From NCBI GenBank assembly GCA_014529385.2, contig CM043968.1, positions 23,592,513-23,656,512 of the forward strand: DNA of 64,000 nt, in the 5' to 3' direction. The first letter of the stretch is position 1, and the number at the start of each line of letters is the position of its first letter. A program made the translations under genes and the position numbers. The notes beneath the pieces were generated by a model. That model did not search any database and was not told the DNA's origin. It saw only the letters and a list, made by a program, of their open reading frames with translations. This document shows positions 10,427 to 20,070 of this stretch, piece by piece. The stretch comes from Adiantum capillus-veneris. Lineage: Eukaryota; Streptophyta; Polypodiopsida; Polypodiales; Pteridaceae.

Positions 10427-11095
10427 ATGAATTTGAGATCGGGCAGGAATCTCCAGAATAACTAACCAAAACAAGGGGAACAAGCAAGTGTCATATCAAC
10501 CGAGGGAAGTGTAAACCAAAGTTGGGTGCAACCATTAGAGCCGATCTTTGAAGGAAGTGTTTCTGATACTTCTTCAGAGAGATCTTACGAGATTTTCACC
10601 GAACACTTGGAACACTTGAACCTGAACAACAGAGAAAATATGGCAGCAGGACCATCAAACCCTTCCGCCACAATGAAGCTATTGTTCATAAAATACCATT
10701 ACGACAATGAGCAAGGTGCCAAGATCTACAAAGATGGAATGGACCGCTATTGTGTAAATATAGAAGATAGACCTAGTGAGTTCAAGGACTTAGTGCCTGT
10801 GAGCTATAGCGGAGATAGATATCTAGATGACGAGGGTACCATGTACTTGGTAGTCCTAAACCCTAACATTGTGGACAAGTGGGGATTGATGGGCACCAAA
10901 GCCAAAGTAGATGAAGAACTTGAGGAGAAAGCACCAATAATGAACTTCCCTGAAGCGAGGTTAAGAAGAGAGAATGAAACTACAAGGATCAACACTGATA
11001 ACATCTATGTGGGGCTATACAAATATAATAATGGGGAGCAAGATCTCTATTATAGATGTGAAGAACCCTACACTGGAGAGTTGACCTCTGTTTAG
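10427..11095 (+). pseudogene. Element A gag, N-terminal part (broken)
   Basis: The gag ATG is at 10427 (MNLRSGRNLQ), supported by the intact start of element B at 35964. In A codon 13 is a TAA where B has a glutamine codon, a C-to-T change. The frame then runs to 11095 and ends at a stop created by a palindrome-forming sequence change at 11085-11127, which adds 4 bp. The N-terminal 230 residues have no domain I recognise; they are acidic and mixed, without membrane segments. In Gypsy elements this part of Gag lies before capsid. Confidence 0.85.
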
Positions 11096-11127
11096 GTAAA
11101 GACTTTATGTCTTTACCTAAACAGAGG
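11085..11127. repeat. Perfect 19-bp inverted repeat with 5-nt loop inside gag
   Basis: The arm CCTCTGTTTAGGTAAAGAC (11085-11103), loop TTTAT, and the exact reverse complement (11109-11127). Element B at the same place has only a short core hairpin and an open frame. The left arm in A has thus been rewritten as a copy of the right arm, adding 4 bp and shifting the frame. Confidence 0.95.
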
Positions 11128-11135
11128 GATCGGAA

Positions 11136-11996
11136 GTGAAAATTGCCGCTTACGACAAGTATGGGAGGCAATACTCAACAATGGGCAAGAAAGAATTAGA
11201 AGGATATACATACTTTGGGGGACCACTACATCAGTATTATGTTACTTCTAGCTCACAAAGACCAGCACCAACAAATGGAGTGCAAAACCCAATGACAACA
11301 GGAGGACAAAGAATTCAGGCTGCTGACTCTTTCAGTCAACCTCAGTATTCAAAGCCCGGACCAATGGGATCATTACATTCCAGAGAGTCAATGGATACGA
11401 ATCGAGGTAGTGCAGTTCCCATCCCCACATATACCACTCCAGGTCCAAGGTTCGAAGCGGAACCATCACATTTACCTCCTAGTAGTAGACTCAGGGCAGG
11501 GGAACCGACAAGGGTAACCCATGAAGTCCATGATGCTAGAGAAAGCTTTAGCCGTGACACAGGAGCAATGAGATTGGTAGCAGACCATAGACGTATCAGA
11601 CCATCTCAAGTAGCCAAGTGTATGCCAAAGAAGTATGGTGGTTCAGGAGATCCGTATGCACATGTGTCTCTCTTTAAGCAAGTCTTAAGAGCTGAGCAGA
11701 TAACAGATTTCCATACACAATACGAGGGGTTTGGTCTTACTCTAGAAGGTACGGCATTGACATGGTTTCAACCACTGAACAGAGGGGGATTCCATGACAT
11801 TGACCATTTGCTAAGAGAGTTTGCTGAGGAATTCTCAAAACGAGGGATTAAGCACAATACGGTCTCACAAATATATGCTTTTAAACAGAGAGAACACGAA
11901 AAAGTGAAGGAAGCTTCACTTTGCTTCAAACAATACATGAGAGATGTCCAGTACGTGAACGACCACAAGATGACGACTATCTGTTCTCTTTATTGA
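11136..11996 (+). pseudogene. Element A gag, capsid part
   Basis: A continuation of Gag in the shifted frame. From about 11600 it reads the Retrotrans_gag type capsid core: MPKKYGGSGDPYAHVSLF, then GTALTWFQPL and a region ending LLREFAEEF, the W..L...F..F pattern of Gypsy Gag. A proline-rich linker precedes it. The frame ends near 11996 through an indel in the stretch encoding the end of the capsid helix bundle. Element B lacks exactly this core (522-bp deletion), so there is no second copy to show which base is wrong. Confidence 0.85.
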
Positions 11997-12000
11997 AGGA

Positions 12001-14004
12001 TTGAGAAACGACACTCTCAAGAAGGACTTGCACTTGAAAGCTTGTACAAGTTTCGAGCAAGTAACGAGAGAAGCATTGTACTTAGTGGATAACTGTACGG
12101 TTTATGGAGAGGTGTCAGCGGATACAAATTTTGCATCCAGTAGCTCTTCCTCTGTAGTGAGCGAGACTACCACTAAAAAGAATGTTCAAACAACAACCAT
12201 GCCAAATGTAGAGCAAATGATAGAAGATGCTCTAAAAAGGATGGCACCATACCAAAAACTATTGCCAAAACCACTGAAATGGTGTGCTATTGAACAAAAA
12301 TGGACAAACCACCCAACAGAGGAGTGCTATTACAACAAAGGGTATGTAAGGGAGCGTCAGTATGCACCTCCTGCTCAATTAGCACCACCTCAGGTACATC
12401 CAGTACCTCGATACCCAACGGGAAATGTACCAGGACCTATGGGGATAGAAAGACCGCAACTGGTATTGGGACAACCACCACCTTTACCAGGAGCAAGACC
12501 AGTGGGCATTAGATATGCACCAACCTTAGAGAATCAGGAAGAACAAGCCTTAGTGCCTGTTCAAGCCTATTATGAAGAATCTGGTGCACACATGTCTCCA
12601 ACTGTGTATTACCCACCAGAAGAACCCAAACAACCAGAACCATGGGGCATGATTGGGAATGTTGGAACACCAACAGTTACAAGTGCTTCTGATGAAGAGA
12701 GATACAATTTGGACGCAAGAACATTGATGTTCATAGCTCATGGAGGGTTAACAGGACAAAGACCATCCTATCCACAAAGGACGAATCAAGTGGGACCAAG
12801 ACCAGCACTAGGACCCTGTTACAAGTGTGGAGGTGACCATCTGATGAATGTTTGTCCACATACGGAAATCATTAGAATTAACGCTTATTGCACTGAGTGT
12901 GGGGTTACTCACTTCATTGAGGATTGTTCAAAGAATCCAAACAAAGTGCAAAAGACGACATTGAATATGCTAGAAACTATTCCTACCAGCAGTGGGTCTG
13001 AAAATGAAACTCTGATACCAACGCAAGTTGTTACTAGAGCTCAAGCTAAGAAAACCACTAGAGAACCTGAGAATGGAAAGTTAGCGACTGAAGTGGTTAG
13101 TCAAGGACCGCGGAGTCAGAGAAACACATGGAAAGCTAGAAAAGCACGCATGAAGTTGAGAAAAGAACGTGAAGACGCTATTCTAGCTGAGGAACTAAAG
13201 CGAACTAAAGATAGATTAGAAAAACTTGAGAGTCAAAACGGGAAACGAGAGATGAGCCCGGAAAGAACGAAACAAAAGAGTATCAAAGAAACAACGAGCT
13301 TAAGCTCAGGGGGATCAGTGCTAGTCGACAAAGTACACGAACCATTGGACGCACTGATGAGAGCTTACGAAGCTAGGTTAAAGAACAACCAAACACAAGA
13401 ACAGAGGTGGATGACATACCCAAACGCGGAATTGGAAAAGCAGAGACTTGAAATGTGCCAGAGAATGATCGAGACTGCACAAGCCTTATTAGAACCACCA
13501 AGAGAAACAATGAATTGTGGAACGGAAAACCCAATTCAGCAAGAGACTATCATTTCACGGGTAGCTGAAAAGACTCCCAGTGCACAAAAGCCTGAAGATA
13601 CACACAAGGATGACCGCATAGTATTGAACACAACCGATCAGGAGATAGAGAGTTTTCATCCAGTCATACAGAGGTCTTACGGAAGAGAGGAGGATTACAA
13701 TGAATTTTGGAAACAAGTGAGAGAGGCAAACTTTGCAAACGAGCTAAGTTGCCAAGCTAATCAGACAAATTGGGAAAAGGACATCAGGAATCCTCCCATA
13801 GTGGAATTTGAGGCAGGATCTCAAGTGGACTTGGATCTGCAATCTTACTGGGGAGATGGGGGCTCTGTTAGAACAATGGAGAGAAAACCTCATTCACTGA
13901 ATACCTTACCTTCATACTTAGGAGAGTATGAAGCAAAATCCGAGATTAGAGCACTTCCCTCACGAAGAATCTCATCAAAAAAGTCATGGACTCGCAAGGA
14001 TTGA
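12001..14004 (+). pseudogene. Element A gag, nucleocapsid part and gag-pro linker
   Basis: 667 open codons. Residues about 95-115 hold the Cys-His-Cys block WCAIEQKWTNHPTEECYY typical of Tat-like Gag. A Pro-rich stretch follows, then two zinc knuckles at about 12807-12935, CYKCGGDHLMNVC and CTECGVTHFIEDC, both CX2CX3HX4C and thus one residue shorter than the usual CX2CX4HX4C. After them comes a long Lys/Glu-rich segment (about 13020-13350) and a region reaching to the protease. The frame ends because a run of seven A in element B is six in A near 13977, a one-base loss. Confidence 0.88.
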
Positions 14005-14931
14005 TAGAGATCTTGTCAACACCAGTGACATGCACTATCACTCTAGCTGAGCTTTTGAGGCTAAGACCACATATGTGGACCACTGTAGGAAAATGCTTGG
14101 AAAATTTGGGATAAAAGACCCAACATCGAGACTGCAAGAGGGTATACAAGAGCTGAGCAAACCACAAAAGAACGCTAAGCCTGTACCCTTAAACAAGGTC
14201 GGAGAGTATTGCGAAGGTGAAGAGAGGAATACAACCTTACCAGTTGAATTCCAAGGAGTGAACACGATGGCAATACTAGACAGCGGAGCTGGGGTAGCCA
14301 TTGCTACAAAAGAAATCTGGAAAAAATGGGGAAACCAGCAATAAGGAAGACTAGGTTGAAACTCCAATTAGCAGATGGACACATGGAGAAACCTATGGGG
14401 TTATTAGAGAAAGTCGTAGTGACTTCTTGCGGCATTGAATACGAACATACTTTTGCTATTGTCGATTTTGGCAAGGAGAATAACTATGATATCATACTGG
14501 GAAGACCATTCATGAGACAGTTGAAAATGGTCCAGGATTGGGGCTACGATCACATATACCTGAGAAATATGGAAACCACTACACGTGTGAACCTGAGAGA
14601 CCATAGCTACAAAGATGTGAACCGAACACCGGTAGAGGAGTTTGATTCAGCTACTTTGGCGGGATCCGAATTTCCAGCTTGGTTAGGTAAGCCCAAGGAG
14701 TTATGGATGTGTGGAGCCTCGAAATGTGGAAGTCTGAGGCGAGAAGAATATGTTTTAGAAAGGGCTATCGAAGACGAAACTTATATAGGAGAACCCTTTC
14801 CAGAGGACACGCTTGAACCATTAGAATGGACACACATTCTAGCAACCCTAGATGTTTGTGCAATTCCGGATGGTCCCACAACGAAATTTTGCGACAAGGA
14901 CGGGTACGACGTGGTTCCGTACTTCATGTGA
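14005..14931 (+). pseudogene. Element A first retropepsin (frameshifted)
   Basis: Aspartic protease in its usual place between Gag and RT. The active site DSGAG is at 14279-14293; the second half, with LQLADGHMEKPMGLLEKV and the terminal IILGRPFMRQL, is in another frame (14326-14931). Compared with B, A has lost one G from a G run near 14335 and one base near 14930. B keeps the frame but has a TGA in place of Trp at 32612-32614. Both copies are therefore inactive. In the ancestor this part was in frame with gag and pol, making one polyprotein of about 3,200 codons. Confidence 0.87.
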
Positions 14932-14933
14932 GA

Positions 14934-17900
14934 ACTACACTCGAAAAAGAAACTGAAAAGAACGATACACTGGAAAAGGAAGATGAAGAAGAGGTGTTTC
15001 ACGACATTCCCGATCATCCAGAGTGGGGAAATGAAGCAGACAACGAGTCAACGGACAATTCAAGCGGAAACGAAGAAACTATAACGGATGTCCGATTTTA
15101 TGATTTTCCGAACCAAACTAAACAACGCCAGAAACGCTATAGAGCAAAGAGAAAAACAAAGGGGGTTAGAACCAATCCGATGCCTAGAATAAGAGGAAAA
15201 AATCAATTCCTAATGCTAGTAAAGGCGGAAGATTGTGTTAAGGACAAGATTTCTGGAAGAATGAGAGGCAATGATCAAAAGAGCTTACGAAAAGACAAAA
15301 GAAGCTCAAGAAATCAAGTTCAAAGGAATGAAACGAAAACTGAAACAGAAAAATCAGAAAAGAACAAGCGCAACAGAGAACACACGGAGTCCAAGTTAGA
15401 ACGTAGAAACAAGTACAGAGAGCTCAAGAAAACTCTGAAAGAAGTTTGGACGACAGAAATTGAGAGTGGAGAGGACGAAAACGCCAAAATCAAGGAAAAC
15501 ATGGATGTTCCCTCTCACTACAGGAAATTCACAATAGAGGATAGGAAGGTGGTATTAACCCAACCTATTCGAGAGAGAAGGGAGAACGAATCTTATGACG
15601 GACCGGAGGATGCAAAAAAAGTTGATTTAGCAGCTCCAGGTGAGACACCTAGACCGGTGTACATAGCCACAGATTTGTCTCCAGGCGAGGAAGAGAGACT
15701 TTTGAGTCTTCTCAGAGAGTACAGGGATGTGTTTGCATGGTCTTATAAGGACTTAAAGGGAGTTGACCCATCAATATGCCAACACACAATCCCACTAAAA
15801 CAAGACGCAAAGCCTAGCAGACAGAGACCATACACATATAATGATACGTTTGCTAAGCGAATCAAAGAAGAGATAGATAAGCTAATGGAAGCTGAATTCA
15901 TATACGAGATTGAACACACCGATTGGGTATCTCCGATTGTGGTGGTACCCAAGAAGAACGGAAAACTCCGAGTGTGTGTCAACTTAAAGAAAGTGAATGC
16001 TGCAACAATCAGGGACAATTATCCCCTGCCGATAACTGATCATGTTCTAGAGCGTGTATCAGGGAAAACAACATACTCCTTTCTTGATGGTTTTTCAGGA
16101 TATAACCAGCTAGCCATAGCACCGGAAGATCAACATAAAACAGCTTTTGCAACGGAGTGGGGAATTTATGCTTATCGGGTTATGCCTTTTGGTCTAACCA
16201 ATGCTCCCGCAACCTTCCAGAGGCTGATGACGCATGCTTTCAAAGAATACTTAAGGTTGTTTCTAGAAATATACATGGATGACTTATGTGTACATTCTCT
16301 TCTGAGAGATGAGCATCTAGAACACCTAAGAAAAGTATTTGAGAAATGTAGCACATATCGCATTTGTCTCAATCCTGAGAAATGTGTGTTTATGGTCCGA
16401 CATGGCAGAATTCTGGGACATATTGTCTCACAAAACGGAATATCCACGGATCTAGAGAAGATAAAAGTTATAGTGGATATTCCTAGACCAACCAATGCGA
16501 AACAAGTACAGAGCTTGATGGGACATTGCGGATATTATAGACGATTCATTTACATGTACGCTATAATAGGCCAACCACTTTACAGGCTAATAGTGAACTT
16601 TGAATGGACAGAGGAGTGTGAGGAATCATTCAAGAAATTGAAAGAGGCACTCATTAATGCTCCAGTCTTGAAATCACCAGATTGGGAGAAGATATTCCAT
16701 GTGCATATAGATGCTTCGGCATATGCAATAGGATGCATTCTGGCTCAGCCAGAAGAAACAAACATGGATTTTCCTATCTGTTATGCCAGTCGACAGCTCA
16801 ACAATGCAGAGAAGAATTACACCACAACAGAGCGAGAGGGATTAGGAATGATATATGCTGTGAAGAAATATCGGCATTATCTTCTAGCTAACAAGTTTGT
16901 GTTTTTTACGGATCACCAAGCCTTGCTCTACCTATTGAATAAACCATGCAATACCGGGAGAATAGTGAGATGGTTCATTATCCTATTGGAATTCGACTTC
17001 ACGGTAGTAGTAAAGAAAGGAAAAACACATCTTAGAGCTGATCATCTTTCGCGATTGATGAATGGAGAAGACCCTATAGGAGTAGATGACGACATGCCAG
17101 ACGCGTACTTGTTCAACATAGAAATGATACCGAAGTGGTCTCAAAATTTCGTTAGCCTATTAACCTATGGAGGAGAGTTTGATAGAAGAGAATACAACCA
17201 GAAACATATTGCTATTCAGCAATCCAAGAATCTTCAATTGGTTGCAGGAAGGTTGTATCAATTGGAAAATGATCATGTTTTACGACTATGCATCAATCCT
17301 GAGGAATATAATATATATCTGCACGAAGCACATGTTCAGGAATGTGCATTTCATTGTTCAAGAAGGAACCCATATAGGAATTTGTTACAATTGGGAGTCT
17401 ATTGGCCAGGAATGAAAGAAAGCATACATGAATATGTCACTGTATGTATTGTATGTTCATCAAAATCGCCAGCAGAGTATTCGACATTATATCAGATAAT
17501 GATCGCTCCGGAATGGAGTCAGTATATTGTTGAATATCTCACAAATAGAACTTTCCCAGAAGGAACGTCAAAATCTCGTCAGAAATCTGTAGAGACAGAA
17601 GCTAGAGATTACTCTTTAATAGGAGATCAACTCTATAAGAGAGGTAAAGACAACCAACTTAGGATTTGCGCATCAGAGTCTGAGTATGTGTTAATCCTGG
17701 AGCAAGCTCATGGAGGAGTAGGTGGAGGCCATTTCTCAGGTGATAAGACAGCAAAACTTGTCTTAGCAGCAGGAATATGGTGGCCAACATTACATATGGA
17801 CGCTGAGGAATACGTTAAACGGTGTGATGACTGTCAGCGGACCAAAGTACCACTTAAAAGAGATGATATGCCGCTTAGACCAATGATGGGGGCAAGAGCT

Positions 17901-20036
17901 TTTGCAAAATGGGGGATTGATTATGTCGGACCCATTTCACCTCCTGCATATAAGACTCATGCACAATACATCGTTGTGGCTACAGACTATCTAACAAAGT
18001 GGGTCGAAGCAAAGGCAACTCAAAAAGCAGATGCCAGGACCACGACACAATTTCTATATGAATACGTCTTTGTACGATATGGATTGCCAATAGAAATTGT
18101 GAGTGATCGAGGCACACATTTTATAAATGAAGTGATAGAGATCCTTCTAGATGAATTCATGGTAATCCATAGGAAATCAGCCTCGTATCATCCACAAGCA
18201 AACGGACAAGCTGAAGCAACAAACAAAACCATATGCACGGTCCTTACGAAGATTGTATCTGAGTCGAGAACTGACTGGGACCAGAAGTTGCATTCAACAT
18301 TATGGGCATATAGGGTAGCATATAAAACATCAATAGGAACGACCCCATATAACATGGTTTTTGGGCTAAATGCTATCCTACCAATAGAATTCTTGATTTC
18401 AACCTTAAGGGTGGCTAAGGATCTAGAGTGGACAGGGCACGAGCTTTCTGATAGAATAGATGACCTGGAAAAGCTAGACGAACTTCGCCTAAAAGCAGTA
18501 GCTTCTATCTACGCTCAAAAAAGGCGACAAAAAGAATTTTTTGATAAGCATGTGCGGACTCAAGAGTTTAAGGTTGGGGATTATGTCCTAGTTTACACTC
18601 TGAAACAACATGCTAAGAAGCTTAAAAAGCGAGGGATGGGACCTCTGGTGATTAAAGATCTATCACCAAGTGGAGCCGTCAAGCTTGCTACATTAGACGG
18701 AGAAGAAATGCCCAATTGGATTAGTGGATGCAGAGTGAAAAAGTATCTTTTGCCGCTAACCCAAGACATGCTTCTCAAAATACATCAAGAAAAGCTGCAT
18801 GTCCAGAAAAAGAAAAAGATTGTGGAGGAAGCGCAAGCCGAGGCGAAGGAAAGAATGGAGAAAAGAAGACAACTGTGTCAGAAACAGCGCAATGAAGGAG
18901 CAATACGAATAAACGCAGTCAGTATAACAGAAATGGATAATGACAAAGAAGAACCCATATTTGAATGCAAAGTAGGAACCAACCAAATCAAAGCCAGAGC
19001 ACTATTGGATTCAGGAGCTCAAACTAACCTACTTTCACTCAGTTTGTATAGACAATTGACAAATGCCACTAAATTACAAACTGCCAAGCAAGAGTTAAAG
19101 AGTTACTCTGAGAATTCAATCAAAACTGTCGGATGCACAGTTTTACGTATACAGATTAACCAGTATGTGTATACTCATATGTTTTACGTGGTTGAAGACC
19201 AAGCTACACAACATCCATTATTGCTAGGACAACCATGGCAGAAGCAATACAATGCAATGATTGACTGGAGTTCTAAATCAGTGCTTATCAAATACGAAGG
19301 TGAAAGTCAATCAGTTAAGTTCACCAAAGGAGCAGAGCCAACTCCAAAGGAAGAATCCAAGAACAAAGGTAAACAACAACCAGAGAAAAAGAAGAAGCAA
19401 TGGCAACCAAAAGTTTCTATACAACTGGATTGCTCTTCGACGAGGAACTCTCAACATTGGATAAGGAAGACAAGCAATAATATAACAGCTAAACCTTGGG
19501 AAAAAACGGAGTCAAAGTTGGTATGGAGACCAAAAAAGGTTGTGCCAGAGAACACAAAGGTGGAAAATAGAGTCTTCAATACCAGACAACAGAGTGATTC
19601 CAGACAATCAAGGACAGTGAAACAGATCTGGATTCCAAAGAAGTTCATGACGGCACAAAGCTATAGCAAGCAAATTTGGATCCCAAGGATTTGTAAACAG
19701 GAACTCCCTTCAGTACAATCCACGGAAAATCCTAGGTATTTCAAGGCGAGGAAATCAACACAAAGAACAAAGCAGGTTTGGGTCGCAAAGAGTTTGTGGC
19801 AAGCACAAGCGAACCGGAAGCAGATTTGGATTGTGAAAAAGAACAACAAGATAAAGAAGAATCCATCTACTGATTCTACTACCGAAGTGCCAAAACCAAC
19901 CCAAAACCCGACCACCAATCCTTCAATCAAACAAAGAGCAGCTTTATTGGAAAGACTATTGTATCATCGCTCTACAATTGCATTGGGAACTTATGACCAA
20001 AACAACTACAATGCTTCGCCCACAGACACTTCATAG
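14934..20036 (+). CDS. pol: Element A pol: RT, RNase H, double HHCC integrase, second retropepsin
   Basis: 1,700 codons open without a stop; translation would come from the gag-pro frame, so no own start is expected. Order: charged N-terminal region (to about 15640); RT with the catalytic YMDD at 16272-16283 and the block MPFGLTNAPATFQ; RNase H with acidic residues at HIDAS (16710), TEREGLGM, FTDHQALL and RADHLSRL; two HHCC zinc modules (17331-17456 and 17709-17834); integrase core with Asp 17919, Asp 18105 and Glu 18213; C-terminal domain; a second protease DSGAQ (19008-19022); and a basic tail with repeated tryptophan motifs (19400-19860). It is Tat-like Ty3/Gypsy by motif style and tRNA-Asp primer. 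All catalytic residues of RT, RNase H and integrase appear present. Element B lost 3,495 bp from the middle of this gene. Confidence 0.93.
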   Translation, partial: TTLEKETEKNDTLEKEDEEEVFHDIPDHPEWGNEADNESTDNSSGNEETITDVRFYDFPNQTKQRQKRYRAKRKTKGVRTNPMPRIRGKNQFLMLVKAEDCVKDKISGRMRGNDQKSLRKDKRSSRNQVQRNETKTETEKSEKNKRNREHTESKLERRNKYRELKKTLKEVWTTEIESGEDENAKIKENMDVPSHYRKFTIEDRKVVLTQPIRERRENESYDGPEDAKKVDLAAPGETPRPVYIATDLSPGEEERLLSLLREYRDVFAWSYKDLKGVDPSICQHTIPLKQDAKPSRQRPYTYNDTFAKRIKEEIDKLMEAEFIYEIEHTDWVSPIVVVPKKNGKLRVCVNLKKVNAATIRDNYPLPITDHVLERVSGKTTYSFLDGFSGYNQLAIAPEDQHKTAFATEWGIYAYRVMPFGLTNAPATFQRLMTHAFKEYLRLFLEIYMDDLCVHSLLRDEHLEHLRKVFEKCSTYRICLNPEKCVFMVRHGRILGHIVSQNGISTDLEKIKVIVDIPRPTNAKQVQSLMGHCGYYRRFIYMYAIIGQPLYRLIVNFEWTEECEESFKKLKEALINAPVLKSPDWEKIFHVHIDASAYAIGCILAQPEETNMDFPICYASRQLNNAEKNYTTTEREGLGMIYAVKKYRHYLLANKFVFFTDHQALLYLLNKPCNTGRIVRWFIILLEFDFTVVVKKGKTHLRADHLSRLMNGEDPIGVDDDMPDAYLFNIEMIPKWSQNFVSLLTYGGEFDRREYNQKHIAIQQSKNLQLVAGRLYQLENDHVLRLCINPEEYNIYLHEAHVQECAFHCSRRNPYRNLLQLGVYWPGMKESIHEYVTVCIVCSSKSPAEYSTLYQIMIAPEWSQYIVEYLTNRTFPEGTSKSRQKSVETEARDYSLIGDQLYKRGKDNQLRICASESEYVLILEQAHGGVGGGHFSGDKTAKLVLAAGIWWPTLHMDAEEYVKRCDDCQRTKVPLKRDDMPLRPMMGARAFAKWGIDYVGPISPPAYKTHAQYIVVATDYLTKWVEAKATQKADARTTTQFLYEYVFVRYGLPIEIVSDRGTHFINEVIEILLDEFMVIHRKSASYHPQANGQAEATNKTICTVLTKIVSESRTDWDQKLHSTLWAYRVAYKTSIGTTPYNMVFGLNAILPIEFLISTLRVAKDLEWTGHELSDRIDDLEKLDELRLKAVASIYAQKRRQKEFFDKHVRTQEFKVGDYVLVYTLKQHAKKLKKRGMGPLVIKDLSPSGAVKLATLDGEEMPNWISGCRVKKYLLPLTQDMLLKIHQEKLHVQKKKKIVEEAQAEAKERMEKRRQLCQKQRNEGAIRINAVSITEMDNDKEEPIFECKVGTNQIKARALLDSGAQTNLLSLSLYRQLTNATKLQTAKQELKSYSENSIKTVGCTVLRIQINQYVYTHMFYVVEDQATQHPLLLGQPWQKQYNAMIDWSSKSVLIKYEGESQSVKFTKGAEPTPKEESKNKGKQQPEKKKKQWQPKVSIQLDCSSTRNSQHWIRKTSNNITAKPWEKTESKLVWRPKKVVPENTKVENRVFNTRQQSDSRQSRTVKQIWIPKKFMTAQSYSKQIWIPRICKQELPSVQSTENPRYFKARKSTQRTKQVWVAKSLWQAQANRKQIWIVKKNNKIKKNPSTDSTTEVPKPTQNPTTNPSIKQRAALLERLLYHRSTIALGTYDQNNYNASPTDTS
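17331..17834 (+). other. Two complete HHCC zinc modules before the integrase core
   Basis: Module 1 has the pair H-X6-H at 17331-17354 and CIVC ending at 17456. Module 2 has H-X6-H starting at 17709 and CDDC ending at 17834. Each also carries the family signature YWPGM or WWPTL between the pairs. About 250 bp of sequence with its own LYKRGKDNQLRIC lead-in separates them, so the unit duplicated is lead-in plus module. Integrases normally have one. The family-2 remnant at 1-980 has the same pair. Confidence 0.88.
18950..19330 (+). other. Second retropepsin-like domain, after integrase
   Basis: Downstream of the integrase C-terminal domain the same frame reads FECKVGTNQIKARALLDSGAQTN, with D-S-G at 19008-19016, and about 70 residues later HPLLLGQPW followed by a DW pair at about 19263. 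These are the two hallmark strands of a retropepsin (active-site strand, then the ILG-type flap partner). The sequence is clearly different from the first protease at 14279, so it is not a recent copy. B keeps this domain in two pieces around one stop. Confidence 0.85.
19398..19860 (+). other. Basic tail with repeated tryptophan motifs
   Basis: Six related hexapeptide-like motifs occur in about 150 residues: KQWQPK, LVWRPK, IWIPKK, IWIPRI, VWVAKS and IWIVKK, four of them preceded by KQ. They sit in Lys/Arg/Gln/Ser-rich sequence after the second protease. The same motifs are kept in B with few changes. Possible roles are nucleic-acid binding or particle assembly; this is inference. Confidence 0.8.
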
Positions 20037-20054
20037 TCGTCCGGGAGGACTCAG

Positions 20055-20070
20055 ACTAGGAGGGGGGGAG
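20055..20070 (+). promoter_or_regulatory. Internal polypurine tract directly after pol
   Basis: An AGGAGGGGGGGAGG tract lies 20-35 bp after the pol stop. B has the same tract inverted at about 30357-30370. The tract before the 3' LTR of family-2 element G (62198-62211, GAGGAGGGGGGGAA) is almost identical, and G also has a shorter version right after its pol tail near 57170. It could act as a second plus-strand primer or mark an old 3' end. Confidence 0.6.

Noticed and set aside
15320-19930. Many open frames on the minus strand opposite element A pol
   Set aside because: They are shadows of the coding strand: low-complexity, Ser/Leu/Phe-rich readings with no motif, and B has the same shadows inverted.
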